DNA of 22,201 bases, taken from assembly GCA_943914405.1 (NCBI GenBank), contig CALUBX010000039.1, positions 1-22,201 on the forward strand, given 5' to 3'. Positions 1-7,865 of this stretch are shown here, piece by piece (positions within the stretch are counted from its first letter, which is position 1; every line of letters begins with the position of its first letter). Under the pieces are notes generated by a model. The model saw only the letters and a list, made by a program, of their open reading frames with translations. It did not search any database and was not told the DNA's origin. The DNA is from an uncultured Hyphomicrobiales bacterium (GTDB lineage: Bacteria; Pseudomonadota; Alphaproteobacteria; Rhizobiales; Rhizobiaceae). Position numbers and translations under genes: made by a program.

Positions 1-224
1 GATAATGCTGCGCTAGTCAGGGTTCGCGGGCCTAGATACCCTGCATAGACAGTGTTTTTATCCATCGCACCCGCCCGTCAAACGGTGTTGTGATCGCCAT
101 GAAAACCGACTAGAGTTAATGCACACATGATACCGATTTGATGCACTCTTACAAGTTTTCTGATCGGTGTTAAACCCTATTTTGCAGGGTCAACAATCGC
201 ACTACGGGTGGTTAGGGCTAGAAT

Positions 225-833
225 ATGAAACAGGCCATCATTCCCGCGCTTGTAAGTTGCGCATTGGCAACACAAGCGCTTGCCGCTCCTGCGGTGAACA
301 AGGATTACATCAGGTCACTGGCGGCGCCGGGCAAGACGGTTCTTGTCGTCGAGTATTACGACGGGACCGGCAAAGTCGCTGATCGCAAAGGTTACGCCAC
401 TGCCAATGGCTTCAAGGCTATCTCGGCGACTGAGTTTCGCGTCGATGAATCGACAACGTTGCATCTGTATGGCGTTCAGCCCTGCAGCGGCGATCTGGTC
501 AATCGCGCAGAGGACTATTCCGGGACTTGCGAGGAGTTTGGTACGCAGCAGCTGCAAACGATGCTGCAGAGCCCCAAGGTTCTGTTCTGCAGGGCATTCA
601 TCAGCGAGCAGACTGCCCCCGTTCAGGATGTCACTTGCTACGGCTACTATAACTATCCTGGAGCAATGGACACGGTTGATAATCTTGAGGAGCAGCTTCT
701 GTCGTTAGGAGCGGTTCGCCTGACTAAGAAAGCCGATGGTTCATTCGAGCGTCCTGATCTCACGGAGGCTCAGGCAATCGGCCAGAAGGGTTCCTACGGC
801 ATGTGGGCAGATCCTCGGGTGAAGGCGCAATGA
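225..833 (+). CDS. Exported SNase-like protein 1 (divergent)
   Basis: This 202-aa protein starts with a clear signal peptide (short basic start, hydrophobic run, Ala-rich cleavage region near residue 20), so it should act in the periplasm. The middle carries LHLYGVQPC, which corresponds to the RLxGIDxPE core of staphylococcal nuclease-like (SNase) proteins. The catalytic Asp and Glu of that core are absent, so nuclease activity is doubtful. The C-terminal GSYGMWADPR resembles the end of the SNase fold in its neighbours. Several cysteines suggest disulfides. It is the first gene of a plus-strand operon and its stop overlaps the next start (ATGA). A role in conjugation or cell-envelope assembly is inferred only from neighbours. 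SNase-like family is probable; function is unknown. Confidence 0.7.
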   Translation: MKQAIIPALVSCALATQALAAPAVNKDYIRSLAAPGKTVLVVEYYDGTGKVADRKGYATANGFKAISATEFRVDESTTLHLYGVQPCSGDLVNRAEDYSGTCEEFGTQQLQTMLQSPKVLFCRAFISEQTAPVQDVTCYGYYNYPGAMDTVDNLEEQLLSLGAVRLTKKADGSFERPDLTEAQAIGQKGSYGMWADPRVKAQ

Positions 834-1366
834 AGCTTGCTGCTGCACTCGTCGCGACTCTACTGCCCTTTGCAGCCAATGCCGCACCTGAAGGGTACTT
901 CGATCTTGCTCCCGGCATCACCTTGGAAACGGGGGACACCTGGATCTCGAACGGAGAACGGTTTCGTCTCTATGGCATCCAGTCCTGCTTGCGCGGCACT
1001 GCCTACACGGATGGTCAGGGCAACAAGAAGGATTGCGGGGAGGCATCGCTTGCGATGTTGGCTGCCTACATCAAGGACACCAAACCGATCTGTGCCCCCG
1101 TGGCGAAGCTTAACGGCATCTCATATGTCGTTTGTTACGCCACGGTTGGCAGTCAAAGGCTCGACCTCGCGCAGATCATGGTGACAAGCGGCTATGCATT
1201 CGCTGCCTTGAAGACCGATGGTCTCCCTTATCATGCCCCCTACGCCATAGCCGAGCAGCTTGCTCAGCAAAAGAAGGCCGGCCTTTGGCAATTCTCCGAC
1301 GTTCAGCATCCTTCCATCCTGCTTAGTCGTGAGGCGAACCAGCGATCGAGGAGCGCCCAGCCATGA
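830..1366 (+). CDS. Exported SNase-like protein 2 (divergent)
   Basis: The start chosen is the ATG overlapping the previous stop by four bases (ATGA). It gives a proper signal peptide (MKLAAALVATLLPFAANA), unlike an upstream in-frame ATG at 803. The product is 178 aa. FRLYGIQSC is the counterpart of the SNase RLxGIDxPE core but lacks the Asp and Glu. The later segment ending in AGLWQF matches the C-terminal 'GLW' feature of thermonuclease-family proteins. Paired cysteines suggest a disulfide-stabilised periplasmic protein. It is similar in layout to the genes on both sides, so this is probably a duplicated family. The catalytic residues look lost. The function is unknown and may be structural or binding. 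Confidence 0.7.
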   Translation: MKLAAALVATLLPFAANAAPEGYFDLAPGITLETGDTWISNGERFRLYGIQSCLRGTAYTDGQGNKKDCGEASLAMLAAYIKDTKPICAPVAKLNGISYVVCYATVGSQRLDLAQIMVTSGYAFAALKTDGLPYHAPYAIAEQLAQQKKAGLWQFSDVQHPSILLSREANQRSRSAQP

Positions 1367-2067
1367 GAAGCCGCCTTTTCCTTTTTATCGCCGCAAGCTC
1401 TTTGGCCCAGCCGGCGTTTGCCGCCGATCCGATCTATCAGAACTGGCACGCCCTACGCGGTCAGGCTGCGCCTCCAGTTGCTGCTGCTGTTCGGTTGCCC
1501 ACGTTCAAAGGCCCGGTAACCGTTCTTGACGGCCGCACGCTATGGTTCGGCACGCTTGGCAATGGCTATAAAGTGAGGTTGGCTGGCATCGACACCTGTG
1601 AGCTTCCTCAATGGGCTTTGAACCCAAAGTGGACCAACCGGGACAAGCAACAGGCCCCTACCCCCGTTCCATGCGGTCCCTTCGCCAAGGCCTGGCTGAA
1701 AAGGACTGTCGGAAGCAGACCCACGACTTGCGTCGGTCTGGCCTACGCGAACGATGGGATACCCGTCGCACAATGCACGACTAACGGTGTGGATCTCGCC
1801 GCCGAAATGCTGCGCGTCGGTTGGGCTCGTCTCGATTCCCCTTACATCAACGCCCAATATTACGCTTATCAGACCAACGCGATGGCCGCCCGGTATGGGA
1901 TGTGGGGAACCTACGTGTTGGACATGAACGAATGGCGCCGGAAAGCCGTCGACAAGACGCTAGATCGGCATCCGATCGCCGACTTCAATCTATTGGCCGA
2001 GAGGAAAAACGAGATCTCTCCTCCTTTTGCTGATGCGCGAAACAAGCCGAAGAGGACAGACCGATAG
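1363..2067 (+). CDS. Exported thermonuclease-family protein 3
   Basis: This 234-aa protein begins with ATGA overlap to the preceding gene and has a signal peptide ending near AFAAD. It is the best preserved of the three SNase-like proteins: VRLAGIDTCE keeps the Arg, Asp and Glu of the SNase active site. The second catalytic Arg is not obvious, because the matching segment reads YANDGIPVAQC. VDLAAEMLRVGWARLD and ARYGMWGTYV fit the rest of the fold. A hydrophilic tail of about 40 residues follows. Residual phosphodiesterase activity is possible but not assured. The gene sits in an operon with a TrbM-like gene, which suggests a role linked to conjugative transfer (inference). Confidence 0.75.
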   Translation: MRSRLFLFIAASSLAQPAFAADPIYQNWHALRGQAAPPVAAAVRLPTFKGPVTVLDGRTLWFGTLGNGYKVRLAGIDTCELPQWALNPKWTNRDKQQAPTPVPCGPFAKAWLKRTVGSRPTTCVGLAYANDGIPVAQCTTNGVDLAAEMLRVGWARLDSPYINAQYYAYQTNAMAARYGMWGTYVLDMNEWRRKAVDKTLDRHPIADFNLLAERKNEISPPFADARNKPKRTDR

Positions 2068-2472
2068 TTGCCAGACCTCGCACATATTGCGACCTCTCTC
2101 GCAACGGATCCCTTGGCTGGCTTGCTGCTTGCCATCTCCCTCTCGATCGCCCTCATAATCCCGGCGCAGAGACTCTGGTGGATCCACGCGCTACTAGCTG
2201 CCTTCCTTCTCATCCTGTCACTGGCTTTCCACGACAAGCGTCACTTGTCCTTCGACAGCTACCTGGTCGGGCTCCTAGCCTTCGCCGCGGTTTCTCGGGA
2301 CATTCCCAATCAGCCACTGCTCTATCGCATCGGCATTTCCTGGTTTGCGTGCTTCGCGCTGATCTCGGCCGTCATCTACGGCGCAGGCGAACGCATCCAG
2401 CACAGGACTCCGCTCGAAAGACCTTTTTCCGAGCCGGCAATTTCAGCAGCATTGATCAAGAGGGACACCTGA
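2068..2472 (+). CDS. Small polytopic membrane protein, unknown
   Basis: The 134-aa product probably starts at a TTG placed directly after the previous stop codon (TAG-TTG), with AGAGGAC upstream as a possible ribosome site. There is no ATG in the frame. Three to four hydrophobic segments are visible (about residues 16-33, 38-53, 63-75 and 88-106), followed by a polar tail. No catalytic motif was seen. Position inside the six-gene operon suggests a membrane partner of the exported proteins. The family was not recognised. The start codon is the least certain part of the call. Confidence 0.55.
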   Translation: MPDLAHIATSLATDPLAGLLLAISLSIALIIPAQRLWWIHALLAAFLLILSLAFHDKRHLSFDSYLVGLLAFAAVSRDIPNQPLLYRIGISWFACFALISAVIYGAGERIQHRTPLERPFSEPAISAALIKRDT

Positions 2473-2473
2473 T

Positions 2474-3061
2474 ATGAAACCAGTGTTTTTTGTCGCAGCC
2501 GGTCTCGCGGCTCTTGCCATCTCTCCAGCATCTGCCCAGGCCGAGGATGCCTCATGGGGTTGCCAGATCCTCTTGTGCGCAGCCTCACAAAGCCCGTCAT
2601 GGCATGGCGTCCCCTACTGCGTTCCCCCGATGAAAAGGCTCATATCAGCTATGGCGAAGCCCGGCTTCTCCTGGCCGATCTGCCATGAAGCAAAAGCCGG
2701 AAAACCGGGCTATGAACCTTACGAGGAATGCCCTGCCGGCATGACCGCCGTTTCCTCCCGCACCGATGGGGATCGGCCGTTCTTGAGCCGAGACGACAAG
2801 GATCAGTGCACCAAAACCGTCAACCAGTGCAGCAACCGTGCCGCCTTCCGTACCCAATTTGGTGACAAGCGCGAAAACGAGCGCAAGGGTGTCACGATCC
2901 GGCAGATCAACCAGAACAACGACAATGATGTTTTCAGCCGAGACAATGGCTGCATGGTGCAGATCACTCAGCCCCGCCCTCGCCGCGCGGATCCTTATTA
3001 TTTCGACATTGCGAACGATAAGGGCGTCAAGCAGCGCGCTTGGTTCAACTTGAATGACTGA
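2474..3061 (+). CDS. TrbM/KikA-like conjugal transfer protein
   Basis: This 195-aa exported protein has a signal peptide (cleavage near SAQAED) and a good ribosome site (GAGGGA) before the ATG, one base after the upstream stop. The mature N-terminus reads WGCQILLCAAS followed by YCVPPMKRLI. That pattern of two close cysteines in CxxLLC and a later C-x-PP recalls the TrbM/KikA/MpfK family of conjugation proteins. More cysteines follow (CHEAK, EECPAG, DQCTKTVNQC), so it is likely disulfide-bonded in the periplasm. This gene is the main reason for reading the operon as part of a conjugative type IV secretion locus. The family assignment rests on motif memory, and the C-terminal half is not recognised. 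Confidence 0.6.
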   Translation: MKPVFFVAAGLAALAISPASAQAEDASWGCQILLCAASQSPSWHGVPYCVPPMKRLISAMAKPGFSWPICHEAKAGKPGYEPYEECPAGMTAVSSRTDGDRPFLSRDDKDQCTKTVNQCSNRAAFRTQFGDKRENERKGVTIRQINQNNDNDVFSRDNGCMVQITQPRPRRADPYYFDIANDKGVKQRAWFNLND

Positions 3062-3070
3062 GTGGATGAC

Positions 3071-3493
3071 ATGAACAGCAACATTCTCATCGTAGCAGCC
3101 GCCGGTATCGGCATCCTCGCCGGTGCTGGAGGTACTTATCTCATCATGCCGGAGCCAGAGCCGGTTGTTCGGACCCCTACAGATGCGGAGATCGCAGCCC
3201 TTATCGCAGCCAATCCCTCCCTAATTCCCGAACCTCCGGCTTCTGTGCTTGAGATACCGACAGAAGAGGAGGCCCTAGCCGCATACCGCAAGGCTTATGC
3301 CCGCAACCCTCTGAGGACCGGCCGCGGTGAAGCCGATGTAACCCTTGCCTTGGGAGAGTGTGACGAGAATGCCAGCGGTCCAGGCGTATCATGCGTTGCG
3401 GCCATCAAGAGGAATCCAAACGCAGCTCCTCTCGATCGTGTCATTGGATTTGCCAAGTCTGCATCCGGCGAATGGGTTGCCACCAACTACTGA
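3071..3493 (+). CDS. Membrane-anchored hypothetical protein
   Basis: The product has an N-terminal membrane anchor (ILIVAAAGIGILAGAGG) followed by a proline/glutamate-rich linker (PEPEPVV, EPPASVLEIP) and a small C-terminal domain with two cysteines (GECDENASGPGVSC). The ATG at 3071 has a purine-rich GAGTGGA upstream; a GTG at 3062 is the alternative start. Length is 140 aa. It is the last gene of the plus-strand operon. The layout (anchor, Pro-rich linker, small periplasmic domain) is seen in envelope-spanning secretion parts and in lipoprotein-like accessory proteins, but no family was recognised. Confidence 0.6.
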   Translation: MNSNILIVAAAGIGILAGAGGTYLIMPEPEPVVRTPTDAEIAALIAANPSLIPEPPASVLEIPTEEEALAAYRKAYARNPLRTGRGEADVTLALGECDENASGPGVSCVAAIKRNPNAAPLDRVIGFAKSASGEWVATNY

Positions 3494-3519
3494 TTTTAAG
3501 GCCAGATGCCTGTTGATCA

Positions 3520-3801
3520 TCAATGCCCCGGGAGTGAGATGGAGCGTGAAAGAAGAAGCTCCATTTCCTCAGGGTTCAGGCGCCCCTTAGAGGCAATCAG
3601 ATACCCTGCTACGTAAAGCAGCTTCTGATCTCTCTCATCCAGATCTAACGGCGCGTGCCTAATGACTTCCATACGCGCCTTCGCTTCTTGATCCATGTCA
3701 GCGCCGCCCTCGCTGTTGACGGCCGCCAGGTAGGCTGCCCGGTGACGTTCGACCTTCACGGACAATGGTTCGTTAGGTCGCAGCTCAAACTTTTCTGTCA
3801 T
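3520..3801 (-). CDS. Small hypothetical protein
   Basis: This 93-aa, charged, mostly helical soluble protein has no recognised domain. The start at 3801 is supported by a strong ribosome site (GGAGAGGGAAAG) just upstream; a further in-frame ATG at 3831 would add ten residues but lacks such a site. It is convergent with the plus-strand operon, 26 bases from its end. Residues such as LSVKVERHRAAYLAAVNSEG and the leucine-rich C-terminus suggest a small helical bundle. No function can be offered. Confidence 0.55.
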   Translation of the reverse strand: MTEKFELRPNEPLSVKVERHRAAYLAAVNSEGGADMDQEAKARMEVIRHAPLDLDERDQKLLYVAGYLIASKGRLNPEEMELLLSRSISLPGH

Positions 3802-4231
3802 CTTTCCCTCTCCACAAGCGCAAGCGATCACTCCTTGACCTCCCGAAATCGAAGGGAGGGCAGGAGCCCCACTCCTGCTCCCGAGCTCGTGCGGAACAGC
3901 TGGAGAGAGGGGGACAAGCGCTAAACCGGAGGGGGATCACCCACCCGGAGGGCCGAGACGGATTTCATGGAAATGCGGCCGGTGCTGCAGGCCGCAGGCC
4001 GAAGCATGGGGAGACCGGTTTAGTGCTTGTGGGGGAGAGAGGGCAGAGCGCCTTTCTCCCTTCTCAGTGCGTTGATTCAAGTCGTCTTTGGCGCCAAACC
4101 CGTATTTGGCAGCCAGATGTGATGATTCCGCTTTGCGCTTTCATATCAGCAATGAAGCCAGTCTTTCCCGGAGCAGAGATGTTGCTTGCTTGGCCGATAG
4201 CAAAGATAGCCATCCAGCATGGATTGGTCAG
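3802..4231. other. 430-base gap without a convincing gene
   Basis: No reading frame here has credible codon use plus a ribosome site. The 3' half contains a short plus-strand frame (from ATG at 4150, MKPVFPGAEM) that runs into the end of the neighbouring minus-strand gene. It could be the remnant of a conjugation gene cut by insertion of the defence operon, but it has no recognised similarity. The 5' half is rich in G runs and carries an imperfect inverted repeat listed separately. No oriT of the known rhizobial type was recognised. Confidence 0.4.
3914..4030. repeat. Imperfect inverted repeat, 16-base arms
   Basis: ACAAGCGCTAAACCGG at 3914-3929 is matched, with one mismatch, by the reverse complement of 4015-4030 (CCGGTTTAGTGCTTGT). 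The arms are 85 bases apart. Both are flanked on the outside by similar purine-rich tracts (GAGAGAGGGGG and GGGGGAGAGAGGG). The inner part holds smaller GC-rich symmetrical pieces (around CTGCAGGCCGCAGGCC). It could be a folded RNA leader, a pair of protein sites or the ends of a small miniature element. No target duplication was seen. Confidence 0.5.
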
Positions 4232-5029
4232 CTATAAGCGTGCCGGCATATGGGCTGCGTCGAGGCGCCGATGAATCAGCGATACGATCGACAGCAGATC
4301 TTCGGCATCCTCCTTGGACATTGACCAGTGAATGCGGGCTTCGTGCGCCGTCGGATTGCGGAACATGCCAAACGTACCGCGGACAAGGTTGGCAAACCCA
4401 CTCTGCTCACTGCGCTCGCTGGCCGTGGAAAGTGGGTTGATCGCCAGAAGGGGCGGACTACCTGCGAGAACACGGTCAACAAGCCCAGCGCCGTCGTCGG
4501 TCAGTCCGGTCCGCGTCCGCATCTTGTCGGCAACGCTTTTGACGGCCTCTTGCACCGCATGAAAATAGTTATCGGCAAGAAGTTCGGCGCGACAGAACTT
4601 CAGAACATCTGCGTGCACGCCACGTCCTTCGAGATCCGCGCGCAAATCGCGAGCACGCCGCTGTGCTTCGGGTAAGGTCTGGGCGGCGTCAGCCATCTTC
4701 AGCTCGCCAGACTGATCGACGAAAAGGCCCGCGAACGCCAACGCTTGGTTAAGTCGAGCCCGCATTGGCTCGTAGCGGTGAGGCTCCCGGCTGTAGCGCG
4801 CCGGCTTCATCGCCAGTCGAATGAACTCGAGGATGTTGGTGCGATTTCGCTTTGTGTTCTGGCACGCGGCAAAGGCGTTGTAGATGCGAATGCGCTTCGT
4901 CGCGGGTCCGGGATCATCAATCTTGGAAGAGGCGAGAAGATGCTCGATCTCCGTGCCGGTCAGACCGTCATTGGTGTCTCCCAGCGCACCTGCAATCGCC
5001 TCCAGTTGATCTTGGGAAAAGAATGCCAT
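4232..5029 (-). CDS. TIGR02391/Ymh-family protein with HEPN motif
   Basis: The 265-aa product matches the TIGR02391 (Hypoth_Ymh) family in its C-terminal half: YFHAVQEAVKSVADKMR, a TGLTDDGAGLVD segment, then SERSEQSGFANLVRGTFGMF. RNPTAH at residues 224-229 fits the HEPN signature Rx4H, with Asn after the Arg, as in many HEPN ribonucleases. This suggests an RNA-cutting or RNA-binding effector (inference). The N-terminal ~110 residues look helical and may sense or bind a partner. It is the last gene of the minus-strand ABC-3C operon, starting 7 bases after the upstream stop, so it is probably co-expressed. Ymh genes are also found alone beside other defence genes. Confidence 0.75.
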   Translation of the reverse strand: MAFFSQDQLEAIAGALGDTNDGLTGTEIEHLLASSKIDDPGPATKRIRIYNAFAACQNTKRNRTNILEFIRLAMKPARYSREPHRYEPMRARLNQALAFAGLFVDQSGELKMADAAQTLPEAQRRARDLRADLEGRGVHADVLKFCRAELLADNYFHAVQEAVKSVADKMRTRTGLTDDGAGLVDRVLAGSPPLLAINPLSTASERSEQSGFANLVRGTFGMFRNPTAHEARIHWSMSKEDAEDLLSIVSLIHRRLDAAHMPARL

Positions 5030-5036
5030 CGGCTTC

Positions 5037-5852
5037 TCACTGGCCGTTCGCGAGGCGCCGCAAGAACGTCCTGGCGGTCACCAAGACGACGTGGAGCCGG
5101 AAGGTGCTGTGGTCTTCATCGGATAGGCCCGGGTGCGACCCTTCGGTGTGCAGCATTTTGAAGAGGCCGTTGATGTAGTTCTTTCCGTCCTGGGTCCACT
5201 CGTTCCGATCCGTTGCAAGAAAGCCGATCTCAGCGAGGAGCGCGCGTCGGTTTTCTGAACTGGGACGTGTCGCCGATTCCGCGGGCCGCACATTCCGCGC
5301 AATGTCGTCGAACAGGCTCTCGATGAACGTTCGAAGCTGCCCGTTGCAGGCGGCCCAATCGCCGCGCGTGTGCGCTTCGATTGCCTGGTCGAGGTGCCCT
5401 AGAGGGCTGACGAAGCTGAAGTGCTTGAGGAGCTGATGAACTTCGTCGTCGGTCTCCGGGAGCTGAATCTCGCCGGGAAGGGCAGCCCAGATTGAAGCGT
5501 TCCGGCCGTAACCGTCCCACACCAAAACGTAGCCGTCGCGCGCAAGTCCGCGCGCGAACCCCGTCTGGAGAGGCTGCGCAGATTCCTGCTGAGCCAGCTG
5601 TGCTGCCTGCCGGACCACCGCTTCGCCTAAGGTCATGCGGCCGTCGAGCGTGTCGAGGATCACGTCCGCGCGCTGCAGGACAGCGCGCGCGAGGAGATCG
5701 CATTTCTTTGCGACACTGAGGGCGGTGCTTGAGGAAATCTCATCCTCAAGCCCGAGCCGCAGCACCATCTGATTGAACTTAGCTTGGCTGTGCAGTTCGA
5801 GCAATTCGACTGCGGCAAGGAGGGTCGGTCGCGTGAACGGCGCAGATCGCAT
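5037..5852 (-). CDS. Unrecognised protein of the ABC-3C operon
   Basis: The start at 5852 lies 7 bases after the ATPase gene's stop and yields 271 aa; an extended reading to 5903 would overlap the ATPase gene and is not preferred. The N-terminal half is helical (LLAAVELLELHSQAKFNQMV, AKKCDLLARAVLQRADV). The C-terminal ~120 residues contain FIESLFDDIARNV, then KMLHTEGSHPGLSDEDH and a final hydrophobic helix ending FLRRL. That tail resembles the C-terminal regions of abortive-infection-type or HEPN-like proteins in general shape, but a true HEPN Rx4-6H motif is not clear. No family name is offered. Tight linkage suggests it works with the ATPase or with the downstream Ymh protein. Confidence 0.65.
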   Translation of the reverse strand: MRSAPFTRPTLLAAVELLELHSQAKFNQMVLRLGLEDEISSSTALSVAKKCDLLARAVLQRADVILDTLDGRMTLGEAVVRQAAQLAQQESAQPLQTGFARGLARDGYVLVWDGYGRNASIWAALPGEIQLPETDDEVHQLLKHFSFVSPLGHLDQAIEAHTRGDWAACNGQLRTFIESLFDDIARNVRPAESATRPSSENRRALLAEIGFLATDRNEWTQDGKNYINGLFKMLHTEGSHPGLSDEDHSTFRLHVVLVTARTFLRRLANGQ

Positions 5853-5859
5853 GGGAAGC

Positions 5860-7623
5860 CTACTCGAAGCGTAGGCCGAACAGGCCACCTGTATCTGTCG
5901 CATCGGTCAGCTTGGTGTCGATGACATGCGTTTGGACGTCAAAGCCCCGCTGGAATCCCTCCCGCGGCAGCGCGTCCGAGTTCATGGTAACGATGTATTG
6001 AAAGCCGGCGGCCTGGGCGCGCTCCGCGCCAAGCTGAAGGGCCTTGGCCACCTGTCGCTCGTCCACGCCATCGAAGAGATGGCTGTCGTGGATGAGGAAG
6101 CGTGGTCCGCGCCCATTCCTGATGCTGATTTCCGTCAACATGAGATCGAAACAGAAGATCTGCATGTTGGTGATCCCCTTGCTCCTCTGTCCGTCGATAT
6201 GGACCTCAAATTGTGGGCCGCCGGCGGTTTCGGAAATGGTGAGGCTACCAGCCTTTTCGTAAAGCGACTCCGAGAGGGCTTCGAAGGCGAGGATGGCCTC
6301 GCGGATCACGTCAGCGCGCTCATGGATATCGTCCCGCAGCGCTTTGGTCAGATTGGCCCGCTCGATATCGAGCTCGGCCTTCGTGCTCTCGATGCGCTCG
6401 GCGGTTTCAAGCCGCTGACGCAGGCCCTCGACTTCGGCTTCGGCCCTGCCAGCCTCTTCCCGCAAGGTGGTGTAATGTTCGAGCGCGCCGCCCGAGCGCA
6501 GCACACCCATAATTTGCCGGCGGCGCCGGTCCCGGTCCGTGACGCGCTGGTCTCGCTCGCTCATGCGTGTCTCGGCCGAGGCAATTTCGGCATTAAGATG
6601 CGCCCGGCGGTTCTCGATGATGGTTCGATGGAAGCGTTCGACTTCATCAAAGCGCCGGCGAACCATGTCCGGCAGCACCACACCAGCCTCGGCGTACAGT
6701 TTGGTGACGTCGCCGAGATCGGGCGCATCCTCCTCGCCAAGCGATGCGCGAAGTTGCTGGAGCAGGTCACCATCGACCACGTTTTCTACGTTGAGAGCGT
6801 CAATCTCGCGCGTGATCTCGTTCGCTTCACGCTCCAGAGCCTTGTATTCCGGCACGACCTCGAAATTCCCGAGCTGAGCCCGCAACCGCTCGGTGCGCGC
6901 TTCTGCGATGGTCAGACGTGTCCGTAGATCGGCGGCCTTACCGAAGAAACGACCGAGGTCGCCACTGCGCGCGACCTTGCGAAGCTCCTGAGCGACCTTT
7001 TCTTGGCCGCGAAGTTCCTGAAAACGGCCCGGAATCGTCCAATCGAGGCCGAGCAAATAGCAGATGGAAACCTGCTGGTCCCACGCCTGCTGCATGGTCG
7101 AATGCTGCATTGGCTGCTGGAACCCGCCGCTAAGTTGGCGCCGCGCGAAGTAGGAGAAAAGCGACCGGAATGAGGGCTGGAAGCGTTGGGCTTCATCCCC
7201 CGCCGATATCGGCAGGCCGAACCAGAGATGACCGAGATTGGCCTTCCAAGTCTCATTCGACAGTTCGAACAGCCCTGCACGCTGGTCGAACTGCGGCGGG
7301 ACAGGCCAGTTCTCGACCGGGCCGTTGATGAAGATTTTGCTCGGTTTCGCGCCACTGCGAGCCGCGGAAATGGTTTCGCCAGCGACGTCGACGGCAACAT
7401 CGAACGTCGACGGAGACAGCGCTTCGGAACGGAAGATGCTCTCCTTGCGCGCGTCAGCGCCGAATAGGAAATGGACCAGCTCTATGAAGCTGGTCTTCCC
7501 GGCACCATTACGCGACTGTCGATCGTTCGCACCTTCGCTCTTGTCGGCCAGGAGGATGTTGAGGCCCGGGCCGAAGGTCAGTGTCTTAAAGGACGCTAGG
7601 TCACTACCAAAGCGGCGGATCAT
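5860..7623 (-). CDS. ABC-3C system ATPase, DUF2326-type SMC-like
   Basis: This 587-aa ATPase of the SMC/Rad50-like ABC class carries a Walker A in SRNGAGKTS (residues 37-45) after the typical first strands (FKTLTFGPGLNILLADKS). A long charged coiled-coil region rich in Arg, Glu and Ala fills the middle (about 220-440). Near the C-terminus, SKGITNMQIFCFDLML is in the place of the ABC signature helix and RFLIHDSHLFDGVD holds the Walker B acid and D-loop. This layout matches DUF2326 ATPases of ABC-three-component systems, thought to sense invading nucleic acid and license the effector. The start at 7623 overlaps the preceding stop (ATGA). Frame can be extended upstream to 7977, but that part is antisense-shadow sequence of low plausibility. 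Confidence 0.88.
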   Translation of the reverse strand: MIRRFGSDLASFKTLTFGPGLNILLADKSEGANDRQSRNGAGKTSFIELVHFLFGADARKESIFRSEALSPSTFDVAVDVAGETISAARSGAKPSKIFINGPVENWPVPPQFDQRAGLFELSNETWKANLGHLWFGLPISAGDEAQRFQPSFRSLFSYFARRQLSGGFQQPMQHSTMQQAWDQQVSICYLLGLDWTIPGRFQELRGQEKVAQELRKVARSGDLGRFFGKAADLRTRLTIAEARTERLRAQLGNFEVVPEYKALEREANEITREIDALNVENVVDGDLLQQLRASLGEEDAPDLGDVTKLYAEAGVVLPDMVRRRFDEVERFHRTIIENRRAHLNAEIASAETRMSERDQRVTDRDRRRRQIMGVLRSGGALEHYTTLREEAGRAEAEVEGLRQRLETAERIESTKAELDIERANLTKALRDDIHERADVIREAILAFEALSESLYEKAGSLTISETAGGPQFEVHIDGQRSKGITNMQIFCFDLMLTEISIRNGRGPRFLIHDSHLFDGVDERQVAKALQLGAERAQAAGFQYIVTMNSDALPREGFQRGFDVQTHVIDTKLTDATDTGGLFGLRFE

Positions 7624-7865
7624 GGCTGAACCCTCCGCACCAAGCCGCGCTCGAATTCGAGTGCGCCGATCGCGTAGAGCAGGTCCAGCGAGAGGACGAA
7701 CCACTGATAGTCGATCGGAGCGTTCGGGGCGTGAAGGGTTCGCCGACCGCGCACCTCGTCCCACAGCCTTGACATCGTCATCGGCCTTTTCAGGATATCG
7801 AGCACTTCCGCGCCCACGCCGATCAGCGCGCGATCCGGTCGAACATGTTTGGTCGGAAGGATCAT
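7620..7865 (-). CDS. ABC-3C system middle component
   Basis: This 81-aa protein begins MILPTKHVRPDRALIGVGAE and ends in a segment (FVLSLDLLYAIGALEF) typical of the small winged-helix-like middle components of ABC-three-component systems; it most resembles the family I know as middle component 6. It probably bridges the ATPase and the effector. It overlaps both neighbours by four bases (ATGA at each end), so translation of the three core genes should be coupled and their amounts linked. The length is usual for this component. Confidence 0.85.
   Translation of the reverse strand: MILPTKHVRPDRALIGVGAEVLDILKRPMTMSRLWDEVRGRRTLHAPNAPIDYQWFVLSLDLLYAIGALEFERGLVRRVQP

Noticed and set aside
174..190. 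Hairpin ACCCT...AGGGT ahead of the first gene
   Set aside because: Only a five-base stem with no T-run; too weak to call a terminator or leader structure.
1..224. Promoter of the first operon
   Set aside because: Several TTGA-like hexamers are present, but none has a convincing -10 partner, so no promoter is called.
4023..4274. An 83-codon plus-strand frame in the 4.0-4.3 kb gap
   Set aside because: It runs into the Ymh gene on the other strand and has no recognisable feature. It was noted only as a possible remnant.
5926..6927. A 333-codon plus-strand frame
   Set aside because: It is wholly antisense to the ABC-3C ATPase, whose motifs and overlaps are clear. G/C-rich genes often leave long open antisense frames.
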